A stretch of DNA of 64,000 bases from Neorhizobium alkalisoli (GTDB lineage: Bacteria; Pseudomonadota; Alphaproteobacteria; Rhizobiales; Rhizobiaceae): positions 124,001-188,000 of the forward strand of contig NZ_PVBN01000004.1 of the NCBI RefSeq assembly GCF_002968635.1. Reading direction: 5' to 3'. The notes below the pieces were generated by a model, which saw only the letters and a program-made list of their open reading frames with translations, was not told where the DNA came from and made no database searches. Below, in pieces: positions 55,471-64,000 of this stretch. The position numbers were made by a program, and so were the translations under genes. Each line of letters starts with the position of its first letter. Position 1 is the first letter of the stretch.

Positions 55471-57026
55471 ACGAGCGCCACGCCGCTGCGTACATGGTCG
55501 TTCGAGGTATGAATCAGTTCCTTGATCTCCTTGGCGGCCTTGGCCGAGCGCTGGGCAAGTTCGCGCACTTCCTGCGCAACCACGGCAAAACCTTTGCCGG
55601 CTTCGCCGGCGCGCGCTGCCTCCACACCGGCGTTCAACGCAAGAAGGTTGGTTTGGAAGGCGATTTCGTCGATGACGCCGATGATGTTGCCGATCTCGAC
55701 CGCAGACGAATCGATCTTGCCCATGGCGTCTACCGCATCGCGGACAACCCGCCCGGAATGCTCCGCGTTTTCCTTGGTCTTGCGCACGAGGTTGCCGGCC
55801 TCCTGTGCGCGGCTGCTGGAATCGGCGACCGTCGTGGTGATCTCTTCAAGAGCCGCAGCCGTCTCTTCGACCGACGCCGCCTGCTGCTCCGTGCGCTTGG
55901 CAAGGTCATCGGATGCCGAGCGGATTTCCTGAGCGCCGGCAGCGATCGCACTCGCGTTTTCTGCAACCTTCTGCATGGCTTCCCGGAGCCGAACGACTGC
56001 TCCGTTGAAGTCGATCCGCAATGGGTCGAGCGAGGGGATGAATGGCGCCTCAATCTGGCGGGTCAGGTCGCCGCTCGCAAGCGACTGGAGAGCGTCGGCA
56101 AGCTGTTGGACGGCGTGGTCCGTTTGCTTTGAAAGCGAGCTTCGCTCGGCGGCATCCTGTTCAAGCCTCTCACGCTCTTCCACGGCGCGCCTCGTCTCGA
56201 TATCCGCATCGCGTTCCGCGCGGGCCGATATGGCACTCCGCAACGCTGCCACGGCACGTGCCAGCAAGCCGATTTCATCGCCGCGAGCCTCGAGCCGCTG
56301 GTCGCCTTGGAACTTGCCGTCAGCCATGGCCTTCAACGACTCCTGAAGCTCGGAAAGCGGTCCTGTAATCGATCGGGCGGTAAATACGGCTGCAACGATC
56401 GAAAGAACCGTGGCTATACCCAAGGCGACCAACGCCAGGCTTTCAAAGCCGCCGACCGCGTCGCGGACCTCGCCGCCGATAGACTTGCTCGATGCTTCCT
56501 GAAAGTCGATGAATTTGTTGATGGCTCCGAGCCAGGCGACGAAAAGTGGCCGGGCCTGCTCCAGCAGGATCTTGCGCGCACCCTCGCCATCTCCCTTTTC
56601 CTGCAGAGAAATGATCTGGGCGACCAGCGGATTGGTCTTTGCCTGAATAGCGGCGATCTCGGACAGGATAGTCTTTTCCTGCTCCGTCGCGCCTGCGGGC
56701 GAGGCGACCATTTCCGCCATCTTCTTTTCGTTTTCGGCGTAGGAGGCTGCCAGCTTCTCGATTAGCGCCTCCGCCTCCTTGCGTTCTGCCGGCGATGTGA
56801 CGAGCGTCACATCTCTGATCGCGATCGCCCGGTCATGCACGCTGCCGCGATAATTGATCGCATAGCGCTGCTTGACGCTGTTGATATCATTGATCGTGCC
56901 AAGGTTTCTGTCGATCGTTTCGACCTGTAGGATCGAATACAAGGTCAGGCAGATCATCATGAGGAGAATGAAGCCAAACCCGACCGCCAGACGGGGGGCA
57001 ATGCCGAATGCTTTCAACTTGATCAT
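55287..57026 (-). pseudogene. Methyl-accepting chemotaxis protein, C-terminal end lost by rearrangement
   Basis: 579 codons from ATG 57026 (AAGGAAAC upstream). Membrane helix at about 8-28, four-helix-bundle ligand domain, second helix at about 190-215, HAMP ('[23 protein letters not shown]'), second HAMP-like linker and the signalling domain with intact tip '[26 protein letters not shown]'. Normal sequence stops after '[10 protein letters not shown]' (about 55467); the last 60 codons are the complement of the facing cyclodeaminase gene. About a quarter of the signalling hairpin's return helix and the C-terminus are missing, so signalling is doubtful. Confidence 0.75.
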
Positions 57027-57379
57027 CGCGGGTGTTTCCTTGGCATGGCGCCTTTGCGCCGGGGCTCGTGTCTCGTTTCGACTATTCTTCGAAGGTGGTC
57101 TCAACTGCCCTTCAAGACTATGCGATAGTTAGCACTTCAGTGTTTAGTACCTGTTAATCATTAAATCTGCGTAAAGTATAAACAGCGGGGCCAATTGCGG
57201 GGCTGCCGACGGGCGCCGTCGTCATAAGCATCTGTCGCAATACCGCGTGTTATGGGAAATGCGCGGTAAACGGGCATGGTTAAGTGAGACTTAACCTTTC
57301 TCCTCCATTATCGATCGCAATCAACCCGTTGGCTGCGCGCTTGCCTGCCACACGCGATATGAGCTTTGGAGATGAAGCC
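57027..57379. other. Divergent regulatory gap upstream of the outer membrane protein gene
   Basis: 353 bases between the chemoreceptor and the beta-barrel gene. It is AT-richer around 57130-57180 and contains the CtrA-type box listed separately. No gene seen. Confidence 0.5.
57280..57295 (+). promoter_or_regulatory. CtrA-type box upstream of the outer membrane protein gene
   Basis: TTAA (57280-57283), seven bases, TTAAC (57291-57295), a full match to the CtrA consensus; the site is also a 7-bp inverted repeat GGTTAAG/CTTAACC (57278-57296). It lies about 85 bases before the start codon. Confidence 0.7.
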
Positions 57380-58204
57380 ATGAAGAAAACCCTGGCCAGT
57401 ATGTTTGCGCTGGTGCTGACGGTGAGCGCAGCCCAATCGGCAGATGTTTATCAACCGCAGCCCGAACCGATCCTCGACGCGCCGGAAGTCGCCGTCCAGG
57501 AGGCGAGCGGCTGGTATCTGCGTGGCGATGTAGGCTACTCCTTCAACGACATGCGCGGTGCGGAATATTTCCAGGGCTCCAATAGCACGCTGGTGGATTT
57601 CGACAGGGCGTCGCTCAAGGACAGCTTCCTGCTCGGCGGCGGTGTCGGTTACCAGATCAACAACTACCTGCGTACGGACGTCACCTTCGACTATCTGAGT
57701 TCGGCCGACTTCCGGGGCTCGACGACGGGTCTTTGCGGTGGCGTGACCTGTACCTCGAGCGACAAGTCCTACATGCATGCCTACTCGCTGATGGCGAACG
57801 TCTATGTCGACTTGGGCACCTACGGCTACTTCACGCCCTATGTCGGCGGCGGTATCGGGGGCACCTATGTCAAGTGGGGCAAGCTGCGCAACACCATCTG
57901 CGACGATCCGGCGGCGCCGGGCTGCTACACCACCGACCACGAAGGCAAGAAGAGCTGGCGCTTTAGCTATGCCCTTATGGCCGGCGCTTCCATCGACATC
58001 ACCTGCAACCTCAAGGCGGACGTCGGCTATCGCTACCGCCATATCGTCGGCGGCGACATGTTCGGCTACAACCTCGGCGGTGGCCCCGGCCAGGACAAGG
58101 GCTTCGACATGCACGAAGCGCGTGTCGGTGCTCGCTACGTTTTCAGCGGCTGCGACACTCCGGTCGCCTACGAGCCGCCGCCGGAGCCGATCGTCTACAA
58201 GTAG
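57380..58204 (+). CDS. Outer membrane beta-barrel protein (Omp31/Omp25-like)
   Basis: A 274-residue protein with signal peptide 'MKKTLASMFALVLTVSAAQSA' followed by 'WYLRGDVGYSFNDM', then alternating beta strands ('GYQINNYLRTDVTFDYLSS', 'YFTPYVGGGIGGTYVKW', 'SYALMAGASIDITCNLKADVGYRYR') and an end 'HEARVGARYVFSGCDTPVAYEPPPEPIVYK', where the usual terminal aromatic strand is followed by a Pro-rich tail. GGAGAT is 8 bases before ATG 57380. Likely a surface porin-like protein expressed under CtrA control. Confidence 0.83.
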   Translation: MKKTLASMFALVLTVSAAQSADVYQPQPEPILDAPEVAVQEASGWYLRGDVGYSFNDMRGAEYFQGSNSTLVDFDRASLKDSFLLGGGVGYQINNYLRTDVTFDYLSSADFRGSTTGLCGGVTCTSSDKSYMHAYSLMANVYVDLGTYGYFTPYVGGGIGGTYVKWGKLRNTICDDPAAPGCYTTDHEGKKSWRFSYALMAGASIDITCNLKADVGYRYRHIVGGDMFGYNLGGGPGQDKGFDMHEARVGARYVFSGCDTPVAYEPPPEPIVYK

Positions 58205-58224
58205 GTTACCGACGTATTCAAGCG

Positions 58225-58250
58225 AAAGCCGCCTTCGAGGCGGCTTTCTG
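58225..58250 (+). terminator. Terminator of the outer membrane protein gene
   Basis: AAAGCCGCCT (58225-58234) pairs with AGGCGGCTTT (58238-58247); the T-run is within the stem. Confidence 0.75.
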
Positions 58251-58341
58251 CATTCATGGCTAAAGTTTTCCGGATTAACGATATATCCGCTTTCGATTTC
58301 AAAATTCGCGGCTGAGTTGCTATCAAGCGCCCAATGTGACG

Positions 58342-59547
58342 ATGGGTTTGCTCATGGTGCCGGCATTCAAGATCTCCGTCTTCGACAAGCTCGATGATCT
58401 TTCGCTTGATTGGCCGCGTGATGCGACTGCCGAAGGCGCACATTTTCACGTATTCCAGACCGTCACCTTCCTGAAGGCATGGCTTGCCAGCTTCGGCCGC
58501 TCCGGGCAGCGCAGCCTGCATTTCGTCGAGGTGCGGGAAGAGGGCGGTCGTCCGCTGCTCTTCGTCCCGCTTTGCATCGCCCGTCGCAAAGGAGCGAGAG
58601 TTCTCGAATTCATCGATGCGGACGCGGCCGACTACAATGCGCCGATACTTTTCGGGACGTCGATCTCCTGGACTAGGGAGCTTGCGGAGCGCCTTTGGCG
58701 CGAAATCGCCCGCCAGTTGCCACCGTTCGATGTCCTCATGTTCAGCAAGATGCCGGCGGATATCGACGGTCTTGCCAATCCCTTGAGCCTCATCGGCGAC
58801 CAGCCGAACGAGATTTCCTGTCACGCCAACGATCTGCGGCGGCCCTGGGCGGAGATAGAGGCGGCGTTCCCGCAGCGAAAGACGCTCGCCCGCAAGATGC
58901 GTAACCTGGAGAAAATCGCGCCGCTCGAATTCCGGATCGCCACCGATAGCGAGGAACGCCGGGAGGCGACCGCCGCATTCCTGCGCCAGAAGCAGTGGCG
59001 TTTCGAACAGACCCGCGTGCCGGGATTCGATGTCGATGTGGACAAGCACGATTTCTTTCGCAAGGGCACCGATATCTTCGCGCGGGAGCAGATGCTGAAA
59101 CTCTTCTCCCTCAGATCCGGCGATACGATTATCGCGACGATCTGGGGGCTGACGGCCGGCAGGCGATACTATGCAATCATGCTGTCCTTCGAGGCAGGGG
59201 AATGGGCAAAATTCTCTCCCGGCAGCGCGCTCTATTACCGCACGCTAGAATGGCTTCACGCCAACGGTTACGAGTGGCTGGATCTCGGTATCGGCGACGA
59301 GACCTGGAAGATCGAAAGCTGCGAGACGACGTTTCCCCTGACGGCCAAACAGGCAGCCATCACGTTCCAGGGGCAGATCTATCTGATGCGGCAGGGCCTC
59401 GTTGCGGCTCTTCGTTCGACGGCACTGTGGCAGTCGCTCCGGCCGCTCAAATGGGTGATCCGGCGCCGGCTGCGGCAGGCCATGATGACGATATCAGGGT
59501 ATGGAGCCGTGTCGGAACTTCTTTTGCCAATGATGGCAATCGCTTGA
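58342..59547 (+). CDS. GNAT-fold protein of the CelD/BcsL (acyltransferase) type
   Basis: A protein of about 401 residues with two GNAT-like halves. 'FHVFQTVTFLKAWLASFG', 'LLFVPLCIARRKGARVLEFIDADAADYNAPIL', 'RKTLARKMRNLEKIAPLEFRIA' and 'FFRKGTDIFAREQMLKLFSL...IIATIWGLTAG' are the pattern of acetyltransferases first linked to cellulose synthesis (CelD). No polysaccharide genes are nearby, so the role is open. Start uncertain: ATG 58342, ATG 58354 or GTG 58336, none with a good ribosome site. Confidence 0.75.
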   Translation: MGLLMVPAFKISVFDKLDDLSLDWPRDATAEGAHFHVFQTVTFLKAWLASFGRSGQRSLHFVEVREEGGRPLLFVPLCIARRKGARVLEFIDADAADYNAPILFGTSISWTRELAERLWREIARQLPPFDVLMFSKMPADIDGLANPLSLIGDQPNEISCHANDLRRPWAEIEAAFPQRKTLARKMRNLEKIAPLEFRIATDSEERREATAAFLRQKQWRFEQTRVPGFDVDVDKHDFFRKGTDIFAREQMLKLFSLRSGDTIIATIWGLTAGRRYYAIMLSFEAGEWAKFSPGSALYYRTLEWLHANGYEWLDLGIGDETWKIESCETTFPLTAKQAAITFQGQIYLMRQGLVAALRSTALWQSLRPLKWVIRRRLRQAMMTISGYGAVSELLLPMMAIA

Positions 59548-59649
59548 GCGAAAAAGCGCCGTAAAGCACGTCGGGTCTGCGGCAAAAATTTGTCTTTGCG
59601 CGACGCAATCCTCTTGACTGTAAAGGCAGAGAAGAATACCCACGGCGGC

Positions 59650-59697
59650 GGGACACCTCTCCCCAACGAGAGGCCATCTATCTGGAAGGATAGCACA
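59650..59697 (+). ncRNA. serC RNA motif (cis-regulatory leader)
   Basis: Two hairpins just before serC: CCTCTC (59656-59661) with GAGAGG (59668-59673), and CTATC (59678-59682) with GATAG (59689-59693), whose loop TGGAAG leads into the AAGGAT ribosome site. This matches the serC motif described upstream of serC in alphaproteobacteria; folding of the second hairpin would hide the ribosome site. Confidence 0.75.
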
Positions 59698-60876
59698 ATG
59701 GCGGATACCGCAAAGCCGGACGTACGTCCGAACAATACCCATTTTTCTTCTGGCCCTTGCTCGAAGCGCCCCGGTTGGACGCTCGAAGCGCTTTCCGATG
59801 CCCCGCTTGGTCGCTCGCACCGGGCCAAGGTCGGCAAGGCAAAGCTGAAGCAGGCCATCGACCTCACCCGTGAAATTCTAAATGTGCCGGCGGATTACCG
59901 CATCGGCATCGTGCCGGCCTCCGATACCGGCGCTGTCGAAATGGCGCTCTGGTCGCTGCTCGGCGAGCGCGGTGTCGACATGCTGTCCTGGGAAAGCTTC
60001 GGTGCCGGCTGGGTCACCGATGTCGTCAAGCAGCTGAAGCTCAAGGACGTGCGCAAGATCGAAGCGGGCTACGGCCTGCTTCCAGACCTTTCCACGGTCG
60101 ATTTCGACCGCGACGTGGTCTTTACCTGGAACGGCACGACGTCTGGCGTTCGCGTTCCGAACGCTGATTTCATTCCGGCCGACCGCAAGGGCCTGACGAT
60201 CTGCGACGCCACCTCCGCGGCGTTTGCGCAGGATATGGACTTTGCCAAACTCGACGTCGTCACCTTCTCCTGGCAGAAGGTTCTGGGCGGCGAAGGCGGC
60301 CACGGCATGCTCATCCTCAGCCCCCGCGCCGTCGAACGCCTGCAGAGCTACGTTCCTGCCTGGCCGCTGCCGAAAATCTTCCGCCTGACCTCGGGCGGCA
60401 AGCTGATCGAAGGCATCTTCGTCGGCGAGACGATCAACACGCCGTCGATGCTCTGCGTCGAGGACTATATCGATGCGCTCAACTGGGCGAAGTCGGTCGG
60501 TGGCCTGAAGGCGCTGATGGCGCGTGCCGATGCGAACGCCAAGGTGATCTTCGATTTCGTCGCCGCCAATGACTGGATCGAGAACCTCGCCGTCGATCCG
60601 GCGACGCGGTCCAATACCTCGGTCTGCCTGAAGATCGTCGATCCGGCCGTGACTGCGCTCGACGCCGATGCCCAGGCCGCTTTCGCCAAGGGGGTCGTCT
60701 CGATCCTTGAGAAGGAAGGTGTTGCGCTGGATATCGGTGCCTATCGCGATGCACCGTCTGGTCTTCGCATCTGGGCCGGTGCCACGATCGACGAAGCCGA
60801 CATGAAGGGTCTGATGCCCTGGCTTTCCTACGCCTTCAATACCCAGAAGGCCGCGCTCGCCAAGGCTGCCGCCTGA
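59698..60876 (+). CDS. serC: Phosphoserine aminotransferase
   Basis: A 392-residue PLP enzyme that makes phosphoserine from 3-phosphohydroxypyruvate and glutamate. '[16 protein letters not shown]' start, '[21 protein letters not shown]', '[36 protein letters not shown]' with the PLP lysine in 'WQK' (about 196), the long SerC form of proteobacteria. Coupled in order with serA and preceded by the serC RNA motif. Confidence 0.95.
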   Translation: MADTAKPDVRPNNTHFSSGPCSKRPGWTLEALSDAPLGRSHRAKVGKAKLKQAIDLTREILNVPADYRIGIVPASDTGAVEMALWSLLGERGVDMLSWESFGAGWVTDVVKQLKLKDVRKIEAGYGLLPDLSTVDFDRDVVFTWNGTTSGVRVPNADFIPADRKGLTICDATSAAFAQDMDFAKLDVVTFSWQKVLGGEGGHGMLILSPRAVERLQSYVPAWPLPKIFRLTSGGKLIEGIFVGETINTPSMLCVEDYIDALNWAKSVGGLKALMARADANAKVIFDFVAANDWIENLAVDPATRSNTSVCLKIVDPAVTALDADAQAAFAKGVVSILEKEGVALDIGAYRDAPSGLRIWAGATIDEADMKGLMPWLSYAFNTQKAALAKAAA

Positions 60877-60888
60877 TCGCCGCATACC

Positions 60889-60916
60889 GGCTCCGCTCCA
60901 GGAGCGGGGCCTTTTC
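60889..60916 (+). terminator. Hairpin between serC and serA
   Basis: GGCTCCGCTCC (60889-60899) pairs with GGAGCGGGGCC (60901-60911, one T-G pair), then TTTT. It may attenuate, not stop, transcription into serA. Confidence 0.7.
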
Positions 60917-60957
60917 CAGAATCCAAGACAGAACCCCTTTTTAGGAGCCCGTGACCA

Positions 60958-62553
60958 ATGGCACCTCGCGTTCTCGTATCCGACGAACTCTCGGAAACCG
61001 CCGTCCAGATCTTCCGTGATCGCGGCGTCGAAGTCGATTTCCAGCCGAAACTCGGCAAGGACAAGGAAAAGCTCGCCGAGATCATCGGCAATTATGACGG
61101 CCTTGCCATCCGTTCCGCCACCAAGGCAACGGAAAAGCTGATCGCTGCCGCGACCAATCTCAAGGTCATCGGCCGCGCCGGCATCGGTGTCGACAATGTC
61201 GATATCCCGGCAGCCTCGCGCCGCGGCATCATCGTGATGAATACGCCCTTCGGCAACTCGATCACCACGGCCGAGCATGCCATCGCGCTGATGTTTGCGG
61301 TCGCCCGCCAGCTTCCGCAGGCCGATGCCTCGACCCAGGCCGGCAAGTGGGAAAAGTCGAAGTTCATGGGCGTCGAGATCACCGGCAAGGTGCTCGGCGT
61401 CATCGGCGCCGGCAATATCGGCGGTATCGTCTGCAAGAAGGCCATCGGTCTCGGCATGCACGTCCTCGCCTACGACCCCTTCCTCTCGGTAGAGCGCGCC
61501 CAGGAAATGGGCGTCGAGAAGGTGGAACTGGACGATCTTCTAGCGCGCGCCGATTTTATCACGCTGCATGTGCCGATGACCGACAAGACCCGCGGCATCC
61601 TCGGCAAGGAGAACCTCGCCAAGACCAAGCCCGGCGTTCGCATCATCAACTGCGCACGCGGCGGACTGGTCGATGAGGCCGCACTTGCCGAAGCGATCAA
61701 GTCCGGCCATGTCGCCGGCGCCGGCTTCGACGTGTTCGAAGTCGAGCCTGCGACCGAGAGCCCGCTCTTTGGCCTCGAAAACGTCGTCTGCACGCCGCAT
61801 CTCGGCGCGTCCACGACGGAAGCCCAGGAAAACGTTGCGCTGCAGGTCGCCGAGCAGATGTCGGACTATCTCGTCAAGGGCGCCGTCTCGAACGCCATCA
61901 ACATGCCGTCGATCACGGCGGAGGAGGCTCCGATCCTGAAGCCCTTCATCCGTCTCGCAGATGTGCTGGGTGCTTTCGTCGGCCAGGTCACTGAGAGCCC
62001 GATCAAGGAAATCGAGATCCTCTATGACGGCGTGACCGCCGGCATGAACACCAAGGCGCTGACCAGCGCACTGCTCGCCGGCCTCATCCGCAACCAGGTC
62101 GCCGACGTCAACATGGTTTCGGCACCGATCATGATCAAGGAAAAGGGGATCATCCTTTCCGAGGTCAAGCGCGACAAGACGGGCGTCTATGACGGCTTCA
62201 TCAAGCTGACCGTCACCACCGAAAACCAGACCCGCTCGGTTGCCGGCACGGTGTTCTCTGACGGCAAGCCGCGCTTCATCCAGATCAAGGGCATCAACAT
62301 GGACGCCGATGTCGGCGCCAACATGATCTACATCGCCAACACCGACGTTCCCGGCATGATCGGCTTCATGGGCACGACGCTCGGCAATGCGGGCGTCAAC
62401 ATCGCCAACTTCCAGCTCGGCCGTGACAAACAGGGCGGCGATGCGATCGCGCTGCTCTATGTCGACGGCCCGGTTGCGGCGGATGTGCTCGCCAAGCTGA
62501 CCGCCAATCCGGCGATCCGCCAGGCTAAGCCGCTGGTGTTTAACGTCGACTGA
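60958..62553 (+). CDS. serA: D-3-phosphoglycerate dehydrogenase
   Basis: A 531-residue enzyme, the first step of serine synthesis. Catalytic-site 'GRAGIGVDNVDIPAA', NAD loop 'LGVIGAGNIGGIV' (about 143-155), 'CARGGLVDEAAL' (Arg), 'FDVFEVEP' (Glu) and 'CTPHLGASTTEAQENVA' (His, about 280). A long intervening domain and a C-terminal ACT domain ('IANTDVPGMIGFMGTTLG', about 450-531) mark the long serine-sensitive form. Confidence 0.96.
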   Translation: MAPRVLVSDELSETAVQIFRDRGVEVDFQPKLGKDKEKLAEIIGNYDGLAIRSATKATEKLIAAATNLKVIGRAGIGVDNVDIPAASRRGIIVMNTPFGNSITTAEHAIALMFAVARQLPQADASTQAGKWEKSKFMGVEITGKVLGVIGAGNIGGIVCKKAIGLGMHVLAYDPFLSVERAQEMGVEKVELDDLLARADFITLHVPMTDKTRGILGKENLAKTKPGVRIINCARGGLVDEAALAEAIKSGHVAGAGFDVFEVEPATESPLFGLENVVCTPHLGASTTEAQENVALQVAEQMSDYLVKGAVSNAINMPSITAEEAPILKPFIRLADVLGAFVGQVTESPIKEIEILYDGVTAGMNTKALTSALLAGLIRNQVADVNMVSAPIMIKEKGIILSEVKRDKTGVYDGFIKLTVTTENQTRSVAGTVFSDGKPRFIQIKGINMDADVGANMIYIANTDVPGMIGFMGTTLGNAGVNIANFQLGRDKQGGDAIALLYVDGPVAADVLAKLTANPAIRQAKPLVFNVD

Positions 62554-62590
62554 CCTCAGTCCTTTGCCTGAGATCGGTTCTCAAGGAATA

Positions 62591-62630
62591 GAGGCCCGGC
62601 CCGAGAAATCGGTCGGGCCTTTTCTTTTTC
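62591..62630 (+). terminator. Terminator of serC-serA
   Basis: An imperfect stem AGGCCCGgcccGA / TCggtCGGGCCT around GAAA is followed by TTTTCTTTTTC. Confidence 0.85.
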
Positions 62631-62813
62631 TACGCTCCCGGAACCGCGATCATTCGCATCAAACCTTCTCAAGGTTGTAATTTTGGAACTTGGCTCCCCT
62701 ATTGAAGTTGGTTATCTACTTCGACGGGAAAAATTGGTGGTGCCACTAAAATCGGATACTGCCCATCGCTATATAGACCGGGAATGCCGTAACCCTGCGG
62801 CCATGAGGAGAAA

Positions 62814-63848
62814 ATGATGTTATCCAAGCTTCGGCGTTTCCAGAAACTGTTCGCGATCCTTGCGGTCGGCATGGCGGTTTCGCTGACCGCCGTCGATATG
62901 GCCGAGGCGCGCCGCGCCGGCGGTGGCGGGTTCGGCAGCCGCGGCACGCGCACCTACTCGGCGCCCGCGACGACCAACACGGCCCCCGCTGCGCCGACCG
63001 GCATCAACCGCTCGATGACCCCCAACACGCAGCAGAACGCCACGACCCCGCAGAGCGGCTTCGGCCAGCAGGCAGCACAGCAGCCGCGCCGCGGCCTGTT
63101 CGGCGGCATGGCCGGCGGCCTGCTCGGCGGTCTCGCCCTCGGCGGCCTCCTGGGCATGATGATGGGCACGGGCTTCGGCGGCATGGCCGGCTTCTTCGGC
63201 ATGTTGCTGCAGATCGCGCTGATCGCCGGTCTCGCCATGCTGGCCTTCCGTTTCTTCGGTCGCCGTCAGCAGCAACCTGCAGGCCCGGCCGGTAATTACG
63301 GCCAACAGCGCAATGCCTATGAGCCACCGCAGCAGAACAACGCGTCGGGCTTCCAGATTCCGAAGATCGGGTCTCTTGGCGGCGGTGCCGCCGCCGGCGG
63401 CTATGCTGCAGCTCCGCGTCAGGCAGGTCCTGAGACCGACGAGATCGGCATCACCAACCGCGACCTCGACCAGTTCGAGAAGCTGCTGACGCAAGTGCAG
63501 TCCGCCTACGCCGCCGAGGATTACGCCAAGCTGCGCAACCTCACGACGCCGGAGGCGATGTCCTATCTTGCAGAAGAGCTCGGTGAGAATGCCACCAACG
63601 GGCTGAAGAACGAGGTGCAGGATGTCAAGCTGCTGCAGGGCGACCTTGCCGAAGCCTGGCGCGAGAACGGCCAGGACTATGCGACTGTCGCGATGCGCTA
63701 TTCCAGCGTCGACTTCATGCGGGATCGCAATACCGGCGCAGTTGCCGAGGGCGACCCCGGCAAGGTGACCGAGACTGTCGAAGTCTGGACCTTCGTGCGC
63801 AAGCCCGCCAACGACTGGAAACTTTCCGCGATCCAGGCTGCCGCTTAA
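62814..63848 (+). CDS. Exported Tim44-domain protein
   Basis: A 344-residue protein: signal-like helix 'LFAILAVGMAVSLTAVDMAEA', a low-complexity Gly/Gln/Thr-rich part (about 30-95), a glycine-zipper-like hydrophobic stretch 'GGMAGGLLGGLALGGLLGMM' and 'LLQIALIAGLAMLAFRFFG' (about 98-150), then a Tim44-like domain (about 205-344, 'DLDQFEKLLTQVQSAYAAEDY', 'VAMRYSSVDFMRD'). Bacterial Tim44-domain proteins have no firm role. ATG 62814 with GAGGAG upstream. Confidence 0.82.
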   Translation: MMLSKLRRFQKLFAILAVGMAVSLTAVDMAEARRAGGGGFGSRGTRTYSAPATTNTAPAAPTGINRSMTPNTQQNATTPQSGFGQQAAQQPRRGLFGGMAGGLLGGLALGGLLGMMMGTGFGGMAGFFGMLLQIALIAGLAMLAFRFFGRRQQQPAGPAGNYGQQRNAYEPPQQNNASGFQIPKIGSLGGGAAAGGYAAAPRQAGPETDEIGITNRDLDQFEKLLTQVQSAYAAEDYAKLRNLTTPEAMSYLAEELGENATNGLKNEVQDVKLLQGDLAEAWRENGQDYATVAMRYSSVDFMRDRNTGAVAEGDPGKVTETVEVWTFVRKPANDWKLSAIQAAA

Positions 63849-64000
63849 CGCTGCAGAAGCGCGAGCGTCTTGTCATCGCGCTGACCATGATAGAACTGTG
63901 CAAGGGCTCGCTCGAAAGGCGAGCCCTTTTTGCTGACCGTGTCGAACAGCGTCATCGAGCTTTTGAACTTCATGTCGTCAGGGGAGCCGAGGATGGCATG
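63845..64000 (-). CDS. DUF1810-family protein, C-terminal part (5' end outside window)
   Basis: 51 residues from the window edge: 'HAILGSPDDMKFKSSMTLFD', then 'GSPFERALAQFYHGQRDDKTLALLQR', the typical end of DUF1810 proteins ('IFG.PDD.K..SSMTLF......F...L..FY.G..D..TL..L'). Its stop shares TTAA (63845-63848) with the stop of the convergent Tim44 gene. Confidence 0.75.
   Translation of the reverse strand, partial: HAILGSPDDMKFKSSMTLFDTVSKKGSPFERALAQFYHGQRDDKTLALLQR
63902..63931 (+). terminator. Terminator of the Tim44-domain gene, inside the DUF1810 reading frame
   Basis: Perfect 10-bp arms AAGGGCTCGC (63902-63911) and GCGAGCCCTT (63919-63928), then TTT. On the opposite strand the same bases encode part of DUF1810. 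Confidence 0.8.

Noticed and set aside
57140..57155. TTAA-N3-TTAA as another CtrA site
   Set aside because: The spacing is 3, not 7, so it does not fit the consensus.
59878..61461. 527-codon minus-strand open frame
   Set aside because: Antisense to serC and serA, both unmistakable.
1..64000. CRISPR array, tRNA, rRNA or insertion sequence
   Set aside because: No regularly spaced repeats, no tRNA cloverleaf core, no rRNA sequence and no transposase were seen.

Overview
The window is chromosomal DNA of an alphaproteobacterium, most likely a member of the Rhizobiaceae (Rhizobium/Agrobacterium/Sinorhizobium relatives). The reasons are gene families and gene orders rather than database hits: tkt-gap-pgk-fda in one block, zapA-6S RNA-fau, a ruvC-ruvA-ruvB/ybgC/tol-pal/tilS/ftsH/glmM run, an sqdBDC sulfolipid operon, RcdA with a DUF1192 partner, a serC leader RNA motif before serC-serA, DUF982, CtrA-type TTAA-N7-TTAA boxes and RIME-like intergenic palindromes. 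Base composition is GC-rich with one clearly AT-richer island.

Layout. 1-7.3 kb: tail of a LysR regulator, suhB, a MotA/TolQ-like plus OmpA-like membrane operon, a DUF982 protein, an ABC exporter, rpmE and a Phd/PemK-type toxin-antitoxin pair. 7.3-11.6 kb: rcdA under two CtrA-type boxes, DUF1192-MFS transporter, PhzF-like isomerase, SnoaL-like protein. 11.8-22.7 kb: the central carbon block (fda, pgk, gap, tkt on the minus strand), split between pgk and gap by a K+/H+ antiporter gene, 0.9 kb of non-coding DNA and an AT-rich three-gene cassette (membrane-anchored dCTP-deaminase-fold protein, MazG-like pyrophosphohydrolase, short Old-Yellow-Enzyme/FadH-like flavoprotein). 22.9-26.9 kb: DUF4164, zapA, 6S RNA, CorC-like protein, 5-formyl-THF cyclo-ligase, YmdB-type phosphodiesterase. 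26.9-33.3 kb: manganese catalase, dienelactone hydrolase, MBL-fold protein, PPOX-fold protein, yebC, LLM flavoprotein, truncated MCP-like coiled coil. 33.4-37.1 kb: ruvC, ruvA and ruvB, with a VapBC-type module in each of the two gaps between them. 37.1-42.6 kb: Tat-exported phosphoesterase, Nudix hydrolase, two small unknowns, sqdC-sqdD-sqdB, ybgC. 43.7-54.5 kb: tolQRAB-pal-cpoB, tilS, ftsH, glmM. 54.5-57 kb: a decayed patch in which a frameshifted cyclodeaminase gene runs tail-to-tail into an MCP gene that has lost its C-terminal end. 57.3-64 kb: a CtrA-boxed outer membrane beta-barrel, a GNAT-fold (CelD-type) protein, serC-serA with the serC RNA motif, a Tim44-domain protein and the end of a DUF1810 gene.

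How it works together. Most of the window is housekeeping: Calvin/glycolysis enzymes, Holliday-junction resolution, envelope integrity (Tol-Pal), membrane proteolysis, cell-wall precursor and serine synthesis, and sulfolipid formation. Accessory content is concentrated in three toxin-antitoxin modules, each with its own candidate promoter-operator palindrome, and in the 17.0-19.1 kb cassette. That cassette is the best candidate for an undescribed system: it looks transferred, its genes overlap as a translationally coupled unit, and it pairs a nucleotide-binding fold whose deaminase catalytic residues are replaced with an intact MazG motif. No tRNA, rRNA, insertion sequence or CRISPR array was seen.
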